In this document: piece after piece, positions 44,033 to 54,193 of the stretch | How the letters are laid out: the number at the start of each line of letters is the position of its first letter | How positions within the stretch are numbered: the stretch's first letter is position 1 | Position numbers and translations under genes: made by a program | Notes under the pieces: generated by a model | Told to the model about the DNA's origin: nothing | Databases searched by the model: none | Seen by the model: only the letters and a program-made list of their open reading frames with translations | Source of the DNA: Hemileia vastatrix | Lineage: Eukaryota; Basidiomycota; Pucciniomycetes; Pucciniales; Zaghouaniaceae | DNA length: 64,000 nucleotides | NCBI GenBank assembly: GCA_030280995.1 | Contig: JASXTE010000007.1 | Location: 12,649,501 to 12,713,500 of the forward strand | Direction: 5' to 3'

Positions 44033-45666
44033 GAAAATAGTTTTTATGTTAATAAAGCTGTTGGAAAAGGTGTAGATAAATTTGGTAGAAAGGAGGTAGA
44101 AGAAGATGTGGTGTATGTAGAGTAAGATGGATTAGTAGTGTGGGATAGTAGTAAATTAAGGAATGGTGTATATGTTGGAGAATTAGAGAATTTAAATAAA
44201 AAGGTGGATAAAGAGAAAGAGGTATTTTCAAATACGGTTTACGAAGGATCCAAAGGTTCAGAAGAAAAACGTCAACATAGCTCAATTAAAGATTTATTTA
44301 GGGGTCAACGATTATTGGCTCATTCATGTGCAGGTGATATTGGTGATAGAGAAGTCCCTATTGATGTTATATTAATCGATTATCAAGATGAAGTCTGGGG
44401 TCAGACTGGTTTTTATTTTTTGTTAGTCAAATATTTGTTGACTTTAGAGAGGCCAGAAGAGTGTGAAGACGATGAATGGGTGGCTATCAAGAGGAATTCA
44501 TCTACATTTTATTTATCTGGTCAACGTTTAATGAGGAGAAGGTATCCAAATCCTCAAGTAGTTATAACTCAAGAAAAGGGGCAAGAATTAGTTTTGAAAT
44601 CACTGCATGAAGATCTCGGGCATAGAGGTGTTGGAGAAACGTTTAGAAGAATTTCTGATCGATTTTGGTGGCCTGGCATGAAGATGGCTTTTAAACAGTG
44701 GGTTCAGTCATGCGAAGAATGTCAAAGACAAAGTTATTTAAGGCCAAAAGAACCTGGACGCGCGACCGGTGAATATACGCTCTTTGGAAGAGTTAGTTTA
44801 GATGCCGTTCATATAAAAGAGGGACGGTATAAATATTTAATTGTGGCCAGAGATGATTTATCTGGTTGGGTAGAGGCAGCGCCTCCTATTAATTTAACTG
44901 CCAAAAATGTGGCAGAATTTTTTTTGAATAATTGGGTATATAGGTATGGGGTGATGAAGTTGGTAACGGTAGATGGAGGTCCTGAATTTGGGACAGAGTT
45001 TAAAGAGGCTGTATTGAAAGTTGGATCAAAGGTTAGGGTAGCAACCCCATATTATCCTGAAGCTGAAGGCATGGTTGAAAGAGGGCATCAAGTTATCAAG
45101 GATGCTTTAGTTAAAATGTGTGGGACAAGTGCCAAAAAGTGGAGGCACTATTTACCTTTAGTTTTATTTGCTGATCGAATCACTGCCAAAGGGACGACCG
45201 CATTTTCACCTTATGAACTTGTTTTTGGACAGAAAGCAGTTTTACCGGTTGATTTAGAAGCTGAATCATATCTTGGAGTTGACTGGGACACAGTCAAAAC
45301 TACTGAAGAATTATTGTGTGCAAGAATGATGCAGCTAGAAAAGAAAGAAGAATATTTAGAAAAGGCATATTCACGGATGATGAAGATCCGAAATCAATCA
45401 GTCAGATATTGGGATGAGCGGTTGGCACATCAATTAAGGAAACCTTTGAACCCAGGTGATATGGTTCTGGTGTATAATAGGAGTTTGGAAAGTCAGTGGG
45501 GAAAGATGTTTGAAGATAGGTGGAATGGACCGTATAAAATCAAGGAGCAAGTTTCCGGCGGTTCATATGTGCTAGAAGAGTTGGATGGAGTAGTATTAAA
45601 GAAGAGGGTAGCAGCCGATCAAGTGAAACGGTTCTATCCTAGAGGCATCAGGAGTGCCGAAGTCAT

Positions 45667-45872
45667 CCTCCGCAATGAGGATAAACTATAATACTAATGA
45701 AATTTTATGGATACCTCTGCAATGAGGATAAACTATGAAATTTCTTAAATTTTATGGAACCTCGGCAATGAGGATAAACTATGACATTTATCAAATTTTA
45801 TTAATCTCCGCAACGAGGATAAACTATGATATCAACAAAATATTATGGATTCCTCCGCAACGAGGATAAAAT
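45667..45872 (+). repeat. Five-copy hairpin array over and after the C pol stop
   Basis: Copies at 45667, 45714, 45760, 45805 and 45852, spacing about 46 bp. CCTC-YGCAAY-GAGG (fourth copy TCTC start) with tail ATAAACTA. The first contains the pol stop codon. Confidence 0.9.
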
Positions 45873-46085
45873 ATCTTCTTTTTATCAAAATACTTTACCG
45901 TTGTTACACTGCATATGGGCGGCAAAACTGTGATGAAACTTAACGAAATGCAAGAAAATCTTCTTTGAAATTTTCTAAATTTAAAATTCTTAAAATATGG
46001 GTGAAGATAGTGTTGGAAAATTTTAAAATTTTATTGGAAGAAGAGTTCACAGGGGAACCTTCTTAATTTAATATTGGCAAGTGTG

Positions 46086-46216
46086 GGGGTAATTGATGGG
46101 CTGGCTGCTCTATACACAATTACCCCATAATGTTCGTTTCCAAAATTTTCCCTGTTTCTAGTTGAATCCTGGCTTTGTCTTTTAATTATAGGAAGTCCAC
46201 TAAGACTATAAACTGG
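46086..46216 (+). other. SL1 stem-loop plus hairpin module of element C
   Basis: GGGGTAATTG (46086-46095) pairs perfectly with CAATTACCCC (46117-46126) around ATGGGCTGGCTGCTCTATA. Sixty-eight bases later comes hairpin AGTC-CACTA-AGACT with ATAAACTGG (46194-46216). The module is repeated three times in E and once in F. Confidence 0.85.
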
Positions 46217-46349
46217 AACGGATCAAGAGACACCATTCTCAACGCCGGATTCAAGATTCTTTTATTTTATTTTTGTTTTTAATTTTTTTTATGTTAGATT
46301 GTGATTTATTTTCTTTAATATATATTATGAATTATTGTAAAGGTGATGC

Positions 46350-46501
46350 TCACTGGTGGTCTCTAATCATTTTTATAAATTGGAGGGAGCCCACCCAGTG
46401 ATCATCATTATAAAAATTATCTTCTAAAAACTTTCATTTATTTTCTTTTCTTTTCAATTTCTCAAAATTGTGTAACCACATCAAGTTGCACTTGGATGTG
46501 G
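46350..46501 (+). other. SL2 and SL3 stem-loops of element C
   Basis: SL2: TCACTGGTGG (from 46350) pairs with CCACCCAGTGA (to 46401) with one bulged base; an inner TCTC/GGAG pairing is possible. SL3: CCACATCAAG and CTTGGATGTGG (46476-46501) pair around TTGCA with one bulge. Both recur in the same order in E (53201-53252, 53388-53413). Confidence 0.75.
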
Positions 46502-46559
46502 GTATGATGTCGAGGGTAAGGCTCATCAAATGGCCAGGGGGAATCTTTTAAAATTTTAT

Positions 46560-46800
46560 TTCAAAAAAATTTTTATTACTTTTTTTATCTTTCTTTTCAC
46601 ATTCGTTTATCTTTCTTTAAAAATTAAATTTTAACTTTTATTTCAAAACTATCTTTTTTTTAAAAAAAAAAAAAAAAAAAATTAAATTAAAAAATAAATA
46701 AAAATAAAATAAAAATAAAAAAATAAAATAAAAAAATAAAAATAAAAAAAATTAATTAATTAAATCAAAATTATTATTATATTTCTTAGTTTTATTTTAC
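46560..46800. repeat. Poly-A/T low-complexity tract in element C
   Basis: Runs of T then A, including a long A run near 46661-46680 and AAAATAA-type repeats. It separates SL3 from the second hairpin array. Confidence 0.8.
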
Positions 46801-46897
46801 AGTCTTCATTCTTTTTAGTTTTATTCATTTAGTTTAGACAGGAAACAGGGTCTAGGGGAACTCAATACCAATGGGATTTTACTTCAAGATATCTGTT

Positions 46898-47800
46898 AGT
46901 CCTCCAAGACTTTAAACTGGCTACTTTTCAAGACGTTCTTTAAGGTTTTTTTATATCTATTTTGGATCTGTTAGTTCCAAGACTTTAAACTGGCTACTTT
47001 TCAAGACGTTCTTTAAGGTTTTTTTTATACGAATTTTGGAGCTGTTAGTCCTCCAAGACTTTAAACTGGCTAATTTTCAAGACTGTCATTAAAGATTTTA
47101 TATTGGAGCTGTTAGTCCTTCAAGACTTTAAACTGAATTTCAAGGATGTTCAAGATTTTATGGATATTTTTGGAGACGGATTTTTGTATTTTTTTTTCAA
47201 TCAAATGTTAGGTCCACCAAGACCTTAAACTGGAGTGTTATCAAATGTTAGGTCCACCAAGACCTTAAACTGGACTATTATCAAGCTTTTAGGTCCACCA
47301 AGACCTTAAACTGGAGTGTTATCAAATGTTAGGTCCACCAAGACCTTAAACTGGGCTGTTATCAAGCTGTTGGGTCCACCATGACCTTAAACTGGATTTC
47401 TTATCGATTAAATGTTTGGTCCACCATGACTTTAAACTGGTAGTTCATTCATTGTTTAGTCCACTATGACTTTAAACTGGAAAATTAATATCTGCAGGAT
47501 AATTCAACATTCATTGGTCCACTATGGCCTTATACTGGATTACTTGTCGATCAAATGTTTGGTCCACTATGACATTAAACTGGATTATCAAATTTATTCA
47601 ATATTTGGTCAAGCCTAGGCCTTACTTAGGAATTTATCAAGTTATTTATGCACCTAAACGATCTTTGGTCCACCAAGACCATAAACTGGCAATCGATTAT
47701 ATGTTTGGTACACCAAGACTTTAAACTGGAACGTCAATCTTGTTTGGATAACTCAATTCAATCTTTTAATTTATCACTGTCCACTAAGACTCTAAACTGG
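46898..47800 (+). repeat. Large hairpin array of element C (about 17 copies)
   Basis: Copies start at 46898, 46973, 47047, 47113, 47211, 47251, 47292, 47332, 47373, 47418, 47458, 47516, 47561, 47607 (decayed), 47667, 47707 and 47778. First four have stem AGTC/GACT and loop CTCCA or similar; the next five GGTC/GACC with loop CACCA; later copies show GGTC/GACT and GGTC/GGCC (wobble pairs). Tail TTAAACTGG is nearly constant. Spacing is about 40-45 bp in the centre. No conserved ORF covers it. Confidence 0.92.
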
Positions 47801-48454
47801 TTATTCAATTATTTCTGGAATTGGGTGCTGATAAGCTTTAGGAGGTTAAAATTTTAGGTGGTGATGATGCTAATGAAAGCATAATGGTTAATTAGGTGAA
47901 ATTTGTGGCGCTTTAACATGGTCTAAAGTTAAAATTATTATTGGAAGCCTGGCAAAAGTATTTTATGGGTTTGTTGTATAGCAAAGTTTGAAAATTGTGA
48001 TGAAGGAATCAGAAGTTAGGATGGTAGTTGGATTTTAGGGAATGATTTTTTTTAGTGCCTCAGTGTTAGGCCATTTTTGGTGTGAAGCTTGGAGGACCTT
48101 ATGGCGAGATTGGAATCATAGAATTCAGCTCAGTGGGGGGCCCTATGAGGTTGGAATCAGGAGTATTTGGTTCATAGGAAGATCCACTCTCTCAATGCTG
48201 TGACAAGAAGGAAGACTGGTTAATGGGAGTCTGAAGGGATTCAAACCTTGCTCTAGTAGTGGAATCATCACAAGATTTATTTTATTTTATTTTATGTTAT
48301 ATCAAGCCAGAGAAGAAGAAAGAACATTTTTATTATAAAGAATTAAAAGAAGACCAGCTAAAATAAATTTATCAAATTATTTTATTAGAAAAGATAATTC
48401 TTTTGGAATTGCTCAACCACTTATGCAAAGTTATAAGAATGGGGACATTCTCAA
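47801..48454. other. Rest of the C post-pol region
   Basis: Non-coding as far as I can see; no hairpins and no antisense zinc-cluster ORF, unlike D, E and F. Confidence 0.5.
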
Positions 48455-48466
48455 TTGGAGGGAGGA
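48455..48466 (+). promoter_or_regulatory. Polypurine tract of element C
   Basis: TTGGAGGGAGGA directly precedes TGTGGTAGCC. Confidence 0.8.
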
Positions 48467-49571
48467 TGTGGTAGCCTAAAGTTTAGTATGGCACCTAAGT
48501 ACGTAAATGGAGTTATTACGGCATGCAAGATTGGCGTTATTATTTTTTTATATATAAAAGGGTTTTATTTAATTCATTTGAGTTTTAAATATGAAGAAAT
48601 TGGTCACGAGCGAATGCCTACACAAAAAACAATTTATTTTACAGAGAAAACTTATTTTTACGGTCTGAAAAGTTTATTAGTATCAAGTCGAGTCACTCAA
48701 GAACCTTGGGAAATTTTTCCAGAATTTTTACTATTTTTCTTATTTTTTTAAATGAATTTTAAAGTTTTATAGAAATATTTACGTTTTCAGAAAATTACTT
48801 AACTTTGATAAATTTTCACGGGGTAATTAGAGCTGCGCAGACTACGAAAATTAGTTTGGAATATAAAGGGGAAGTAGCTCTATTATGTGTAATTTTTCTA
48901 GATTTTTTATTATAGTTTTTAAGGTTCTAATTGAGTCCGGAAGTCCGGATGGACTCCGTACGGACTCCGTACGGGCTCCGGATTGACTCTGGAAGAGCTC
49001 TGGAGGGGAAAACTTAGGCACGTGACTAGGAATACTTAAGCGCCTCTCAAACTCGAAATTGAAAAGGGGGATACATCATACAGCTTAATCATTAACCACC
49101 ACGGTCTCATTTTTTATTACTCAATAAATTAAATAAATTTGTAATACCCTTATAACTTTATATTTTATATATAACATTTTAGAAATACTACTCAACAATT
49201 TAAATCACACTTCATACAGGGTATCTTTAGAAAGGTCTTCCTCACTGGGACTTGATTATTGCTGTCTCATAAAAATTTAAATTATTATAAAAACATAAAA
49301 GTCAATCTTTTCAGATCTTTCACTGGTACACCTTAATTGTTGTTATCAGTATTCCTTTTCTAAACAGCCACGATCATTTAATCTCAATAAGCGTTATATA
49401 TTTTAGAGTTTCATTATTTTTATCAATCAGATCTAATTAGATTGGTTAGCTTAGTGATTTAGAATTCCCATTTTGTTATTTTATTGGAAGGACGGGGTTT
49501 TCAGCTAAATCCACATATCTCCTCCGGATTCTGCTTACAGCAAGGTGACTGTAAGAGTTTACCTTACCATA
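48467..49571 (+). repeat. 3' LTR of element C
   Basis: 1105 bp, TGTGGTAGCC...TTACCATA. Same as the 5' LTR except about 15 substitutions and one 32-bp minisatellite unit. Confidence 0.95.
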
Positions 49572-49575
49572 GTGT

Positions 49576-50487
49576 GTGACACACTAAGGAAGGAATTATG
49601 GCTCAAGGAAAGACTCAAGTGCAAAGTATACTGCACTGCCGCTAGTGTGGTAACTTACTGAAACAGGTAATATAGGAGGTTAACTAGTTAAAAGTCAAAG
49701 CAACTAGGATCAGAGTTAGAAGGAGTCAAACTTGGAAGTAGCGCTGAAACAAAACAAAGGTACAGTCAGGTGCACGCATGTAGAGTATAAGTGAAACAAG
49801 TTAATACTAGTGTCAGTAAGGATAGGATATGTTTTAAGCGGTGTACGTAGTTTACTAATAGATTAGCTATTGTTTTACTAATGTAGCAGTAGAGTCAGCG
49901 CTGGAGATCCACTAGGGAACTGTGTTTTGAGCGCTGGAAAAATATAAAAAAGGGTATTGCATCTAGTAATAAGGAGGAGAACAATTGATGAATAATTAGT
50001 TAACAAACAAATAGTTAATAATTGTGGAGTCAAGTATAAGATATTAGATTTTCTGTGATCATTTGTTTGAGAATATATTAGAGATATTTCTGAATCTTTT
50101 TGTCATTCGTGCATCTGTGTGTGTATTTTATATAGTATAAGTGAAAGATTGCAACATAGAGAGAATATATAGATTCAGTAGGATTGACTAGTATTAGAGT
50201 TATTTTATTGCTATAATAAGGCATATTAAAAGAGAGAATTTCAAGAGGGAGTAGCTGTGAATATTAGCGCTTGTTAAGAATAGAAATATCCAGATAGTAA
50301 TACTTGTTTTTCCCAATCTTTTAAACTCATTTCTCAACTTATAAACTTTCTAATCACATATTAGTGTTACACATTATTGTGCTGTCTTTAAAAATAAGAG
50401 TGGAAGGCACTTATTTTTAGAAATTGAAAAGAAGAACCAACCCATCTTGCATTGTGTCTACTGCTTAGTACTTTAGAACTCTCTACA
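49576..50487 (+). repeat. 3' LTR of element D, right piece
   Basis: Continues 37260 after element C and its GTGT duplication. Has TATAAAAAAGGG near 49943 as candidate promoter and ends ...CTCTCTACA at 50487. E pol sequence follows within ten bases. Confidence 0.65.
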
Positions 50488-50494
50488 GCGGGAG

Positions 50495-52620
50495 AATATT
50501 GTGTTGCATAAGTTGGATTATGGTGTTGGGGCTGGGAAGATTTATTTGGCTTTGGAATCAAGTTATATTGTTTCTGTTGCTTTTCTGTCTCAGGAGGATA
50601 AAGATAAAAAGTTCAGGCCAGTCAGGTATGAATCTGTGGTTTTTAATGAGGTTTAATCCAGGTATTCTCAGCCAAATTGGAGCTCTGTGGTGTGGAAAGA
50701 ATCTTGAAGAAGTTGCAGACTGTTTTGTGGGGGCAGCATTTTGAGCTGCAGGTGGATGCTAAATCTTTGGTGCAGATGATCAACACTCCTAGTCTTCCAA
50801 ATGCTCCAATGACTAGGTGGGTTGCAATTATCCAGCATTTCTCCTTTTATTTGGTACATAAGCCAGGAAAAACTTTCATAATTCCAGATGGATTGTCAAG
50901 AAGACCACCAACAGATATAGATTCAGAATCAGAAGAGTTTGATGAAGGTGCTCCAGTGGCTAGGGCCAGCAGAAGAGGTGCTGAAGATTTTTTTACCCTC
51001 CCCAATGAGGTTTAACTGGCTGGTGATATTTGTGTTTCTGATGAAGGTTTAATCCTTCCCCCATGAAGTTTAACTGGATAGAAACAATCTTGATTCTGGT
51101 GATCAGGATGTTTTTATTGATAAAGAATGGGCTGTTGTTTGGGATGGCTCAAATTTGGAAAATGGTGTTTTTGTTGGTACACTGGATTCTCTAAAAATTC
51201 AGTGGAAAGAGAAGGATGTGCCATAATTTAAAGTTTGGTGTCCTGGATGGGGGGTCAATTGGCCCATGTGCATACTGGTGATTTTGATGACAGGGTTGTG
51301 CCCTTGTACGTGATTTTATTGGATTTTTAAGATGTGACCAGGGGTCAGTCTGGGTTTTATTTTCTTTTGGTGGAATATCTGTTGACCATGTAGAGGCCAG
51401 ATAATTGTGATGATGATACTTGGTTAGAAATCAAGAAGAATATTCCTGGATTTTATGTATCAGGGAGAAGGTTAATGAGGAGAAGGCAACCAAATCTGCT
51501 AGTTGTGGTGACTTAGAAGAAGGGTCAAGAGGTAGTGTTGAAGTCTTTGCATGAAGACCTTGATCATAGAGGCTTTGGGAAGACTTATAGAAGAGTAGCA
51601 GAAAGATTTTGGTGGCCTGGTATGAAGTTGGCTGTGCAGTTTTGGGTCCAATCTTGTGAAGAGTGTCAAAGAAGAAGTCATTTAAAACTAAAAGAAATTA
51701 GTCATGCTACTTGTGAATCAACTGTGTATGGAAGAGTCAGTTTGGATGTTTTTCACATTAAGGAGGGAAGGTATAAATATTTGATTGTGGCCAGGGATTA
51801 TTTATCTGGTTGGGTTGAGGAAGTGCCTCTGTTTAAATTGACTTTCAAGAATGTGGCAGAGTTTTTAAAGAAGGAGTGGATTTATAGGTATGGGCTGATG
51901 AAATTGGTCACTTATGTTAGAGGGCTAGAGTTTGGAGCTTAATTCAAAGAAGCTGTTACTAGTGTTGGGTCCAAGGTAAGAGTGGCTACTCCTTATTATC
52001 CTGAAGCTGAAAACATGTTTGAAAGAGGGAATCAAGTTTTGAAAGATGCTTTGGTCAAGATGTGTGGGGATGGTGCTGAAAAGTGGGGGCAATATTTACC
52101 TTTGGTTTTGTCTGCAGACAGAATTACTTTCAAGAGGATTTCTGAATATTCACCTCATGAACTTATTTTTGGTCAGAAGGCAGTTTTACCAGTAGTTTTG
52201 GAGGCAATTCCTTATTTGTAAACTAATTGGGATGAAGTTTGTTCAATTGAAGATATTTTATGTGCCAGAATGAAGCAGCTTTAAGGAAAGGAGGAATTTT
52301 ATGAAAAAGCCTATGAAATGGTGATGAAGATCAGGAATCAGTCAGTTAGGTATTGGGATAAGAGGTTGGCACACAGGCTGAGGAATCCTTTAAAGCCTGT
52401 TTGGTTGGTATTGGTGTATAATAGGAGTTTTGAGAGTCAGTGAGGAAAGATGCTCTCTGACAGGTGCAATGGTCCTTATAGAGTCAGATCTCAACTCTCA
52501 GGTGGATCATATCAATTTTAGGAATCCTATAGGACAGTCTTGAAGAAATGAGTGGCTGCCAACCACATGAAGAGGTTTTATCCCACAGGCAAAAAAAGGG
52601 AAGATGACTAACTCTGCAAT
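50495..52620 (+). pseudogene. pol: Decayed pol of element E (RNase H, integrase)
   Basis: Begins at the HKLDYG motif between RT and RNase H. RNase H continues to 51018, ending in the hairpin at 50997 where TTTAAC creates a stop. Integrase finger HEDLDHRG...CEECQ (51535-51690), core D...G-L-E-F-G (51720-51942, with VDGG changed to VRG), E-N-M-F-E-R-G in place of AEGMVERG, and a C-terminal domain to about 52620 follow with frequent stops. Confidence 0.88.
50997..51077 (+). repeat. Two hairpins in E pol spacer
   Basis: CCTC-CCCAAT-GAGG (50997) and CTTC-CCCCAT-GAAG (51055), both with tail TTTAACTGG. The second stem differs from its C counterpart at both paired positions. Confidence 0.8.
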
Positions 52621-52751
52621 GAGCATTAACTATGAATTATTCTTTTTATTGGGTTATTTGTTAATGATGCTGTGCACCTTTTGTGTTGGGGTCTTTTTTT
52701 TTGTTAGATGGTACCCAGGGGGGGCATCTAGATTTTATTTTGGAAAGTGTG

Positions 52752-52887
52752 GGGGTAACTGATGGGCTGGCTGCTCAGTATAACATTTACCCCAGATTCT
52801 CTGTTTCCAACACCTTCTCTTAATTTTGTTGAACCCTAGCATTGGTCTTCTTTAACAGGTCTTTAGTCCTCTATGACTTTAAAATGG
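52752..52887 (+). other. SL1 plus hairpin module, E copy 1
   Basis: GGGGTAACTG / CATTTACCCC (one mismatch) at 52752-52793, then AGTC-CTCTA-TGACT with TTAAAATGG at 52865. A short CTC/GAG hairpin relative lies before it near 52611. Confidence 0.75.
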
Positions 52888-53016
52888 ATTTCTATGGTCT
52901 TCAAGTGCTGGTCTTTTCCCTGGTGGTTTTTTTTTGATTGGTTGAATTGTGAGTTGAAAGTTTTTAGTTGGAAGGTACCCAGGGGGAACCTTTAAGATTT
53001 TTCATTGGCAAGTGTG

Positions 53017-53150
53017 GGGGTAACTGATGGGCTGGTAGCTCTTTGTAACAGTTACCCCAGGATTTCTGTTTCAAATTCTTGGTTTTAATTAGTTGAATCC
53101 TAGCTCTCTGTTTTTATTCAGGTTTATAGTCCTCTATGACTTTAAACTGG
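53017..53150 (+). other. SL1 plus hairpin module, E copy 2
   Basis: GGGGTAACTG / CAGTTACCCC perfect at 53017-53058; relative to C one stem pair has changed from T-A to C-G. Hairpin AGTC-CTCTA-TGACT with TTAAACTGG at 53128-53150. Confidence 0.85.
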
Positions 53151-53200
53151 AGTTGACTGGCTCCTTGGTTCTTGGTACTTGGTTCTTTTTTGGTGGTGGA

Positions 53201-53594
53201 TCACTGGTGGTCTCCCATCATTTTTACTTATTGGAGGGAACCCACCCAGTGATATTTTCTTTGGACTTGGATTTGCTTCTGTTATCTGTTGTGATGGAAT
53301 GGAATTGTAGTGGTCTTAGATTTTTTTCTTTTTTTCTTTTATTTTTTAGTGAGGGTTACTTTAAAATCAAAAAAATAGTTGGGTGTGCCACATCAGGGTC
53401 ACCTGGATGTAGGCAAGAATTGTTGGGGAATGGCTCATCAATTGTCTGGGCAATGCTATTTCTCTTTTTCATTATTATTTATCATTTTGTTTTTTTTATT
53501 TTTGGTGTTATTTATATTTTATTTCAGTTCAAAATTATTCAAATCTTTAAAATTTCTTAAAGGTGTATACACATCAAGGTGCACTTGGATGTGG
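53201..53594 (+). other. SL2 and two SL3 stem-loops of element E
   Basis: SL2 at 53201-53252 (TCACTGGTGG / CCACCCAGTGA). SL3 at 53388-53413 with inner pairs AGG/CCT where C has AAG/CTT, and at 53570-53593 with AAG/CTT. Short ORFs across this stretch are T-rich chance frames. Confidence 0.75.
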
Positions 53595-54193
53595 GTAAGG
53601 TATCATGGTATCAGATCATCAATTGGCTGGGGGATACCAATTTTTATTATTATTTATCTTATTTTATTATTATTCATTTTATTTTATTTTCTCAGTTCTT
53701 ATATTTTTTTGGGCATTTTAATTCTTTTACAGTTTTTTTTGAATTTTAGTAGATATAGGTAGTAATTAGTAAAGAAAAAATTGAATTGCTAATAATTATT
53801 TGTTTTTCTTAATTTATTTTATTTTCTGTTTTCAATAATTTAATGTCTTGAAGAAGCTTCTGGAGGTTTGTTTAAATTGTGTTGATGCTTTTACTTTTTG
53901 TTGGGGTTGGAGGATGCACTGTTTTATTTAAAGTGCATTCTTCTGGAAAGATTATATGGGTTGTAATGGTCTTAAGCCAGATTGGAAGGTGGTTTATGGG
54001 AGGAATCAGAAGAGGCTTGAAAATAATTTTGGAAGGTGTGCTTAATTATTCTTGAAATCTTCAAGTGGATGTCCAGAAGTTGCTTTCTCAGCGTCTTTTC
54101 AAACTCATTCAATGGTGCATGAAGAGCAAAAGCCTTTAGCATGTTCAAAGACATGATGCTTAAGTTTTTTTTTCATATCAGAATAATCCAGAG
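53595..54193. other. T-rich spacer of element E
   Basis: Low-complexity T-rich sequence then unique sequence; nothing supported. Confidence 0.45.

Larger units (their letters stand above)
41138..45691 (+). pseudogene. pol: Pol of element C (two in-frame stops)
   Basis: One frame with TGA at 42257 and TAA at 44123. Order: spacer with four 50-codon repeats (41416-42015), acidic linker, RT (fingers with SSYSSPVFCIKK, palm GDIMGGYDER, catalytic FIDDGG at 43022), RNase H (VDSSQVAAGAVLS, LELCGVAKILKK), spacer with hairpins (43954-44032), integrase HHCC finger (HEDLGHRG...CEECQ), core D...VDGGPEFG...E, C-terminal GPYKI. Ends EDKL-stop, with the stop inside a hairpin repeat. No chromodomain. Entry is probably by -1 frameshift from gag (41147-41153). 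Confidence 0.92.
37261..49571 (+). mobile_element. Element C: 12.3-kb Gypsy element with long structured post-pol region
   Basis: LTRs 37261-38397 and 48467-49571, 4-bp duplication GTGT (37257-37260, 49572-49575), tRNA-Lys-like primer site, gag-protease, -1 shifted pol, 2.8-kb non-coding post-pol region with hairpin arrays, polypurine tract. LTRs differ by about 15 substitutions plus one 32-bp repeat-unit difference, so it is recent. Five in-frame stops (38988, 40530, 40701, 42257, 44123) interrupt otherwise clean frames, so this copy probably moved with help from a relative. Confidence 0.95.

Noticed and set aside
41416..47800. Hairpin arrays considered as a CRISPR array
   Set aside because: Spacing is variable or coding, repeats include changed stems, spacers are related to each other, and the context is a eukaryotic retroelement without cas genes.
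53093..53762. T-rich ORFs (155 and 127 codons) in E post-pol region
   Set aside because: Overlap SL2/SL3 stem-loops, dominated by Phe/Ile/Leu from T runs, and no counterpart in C.
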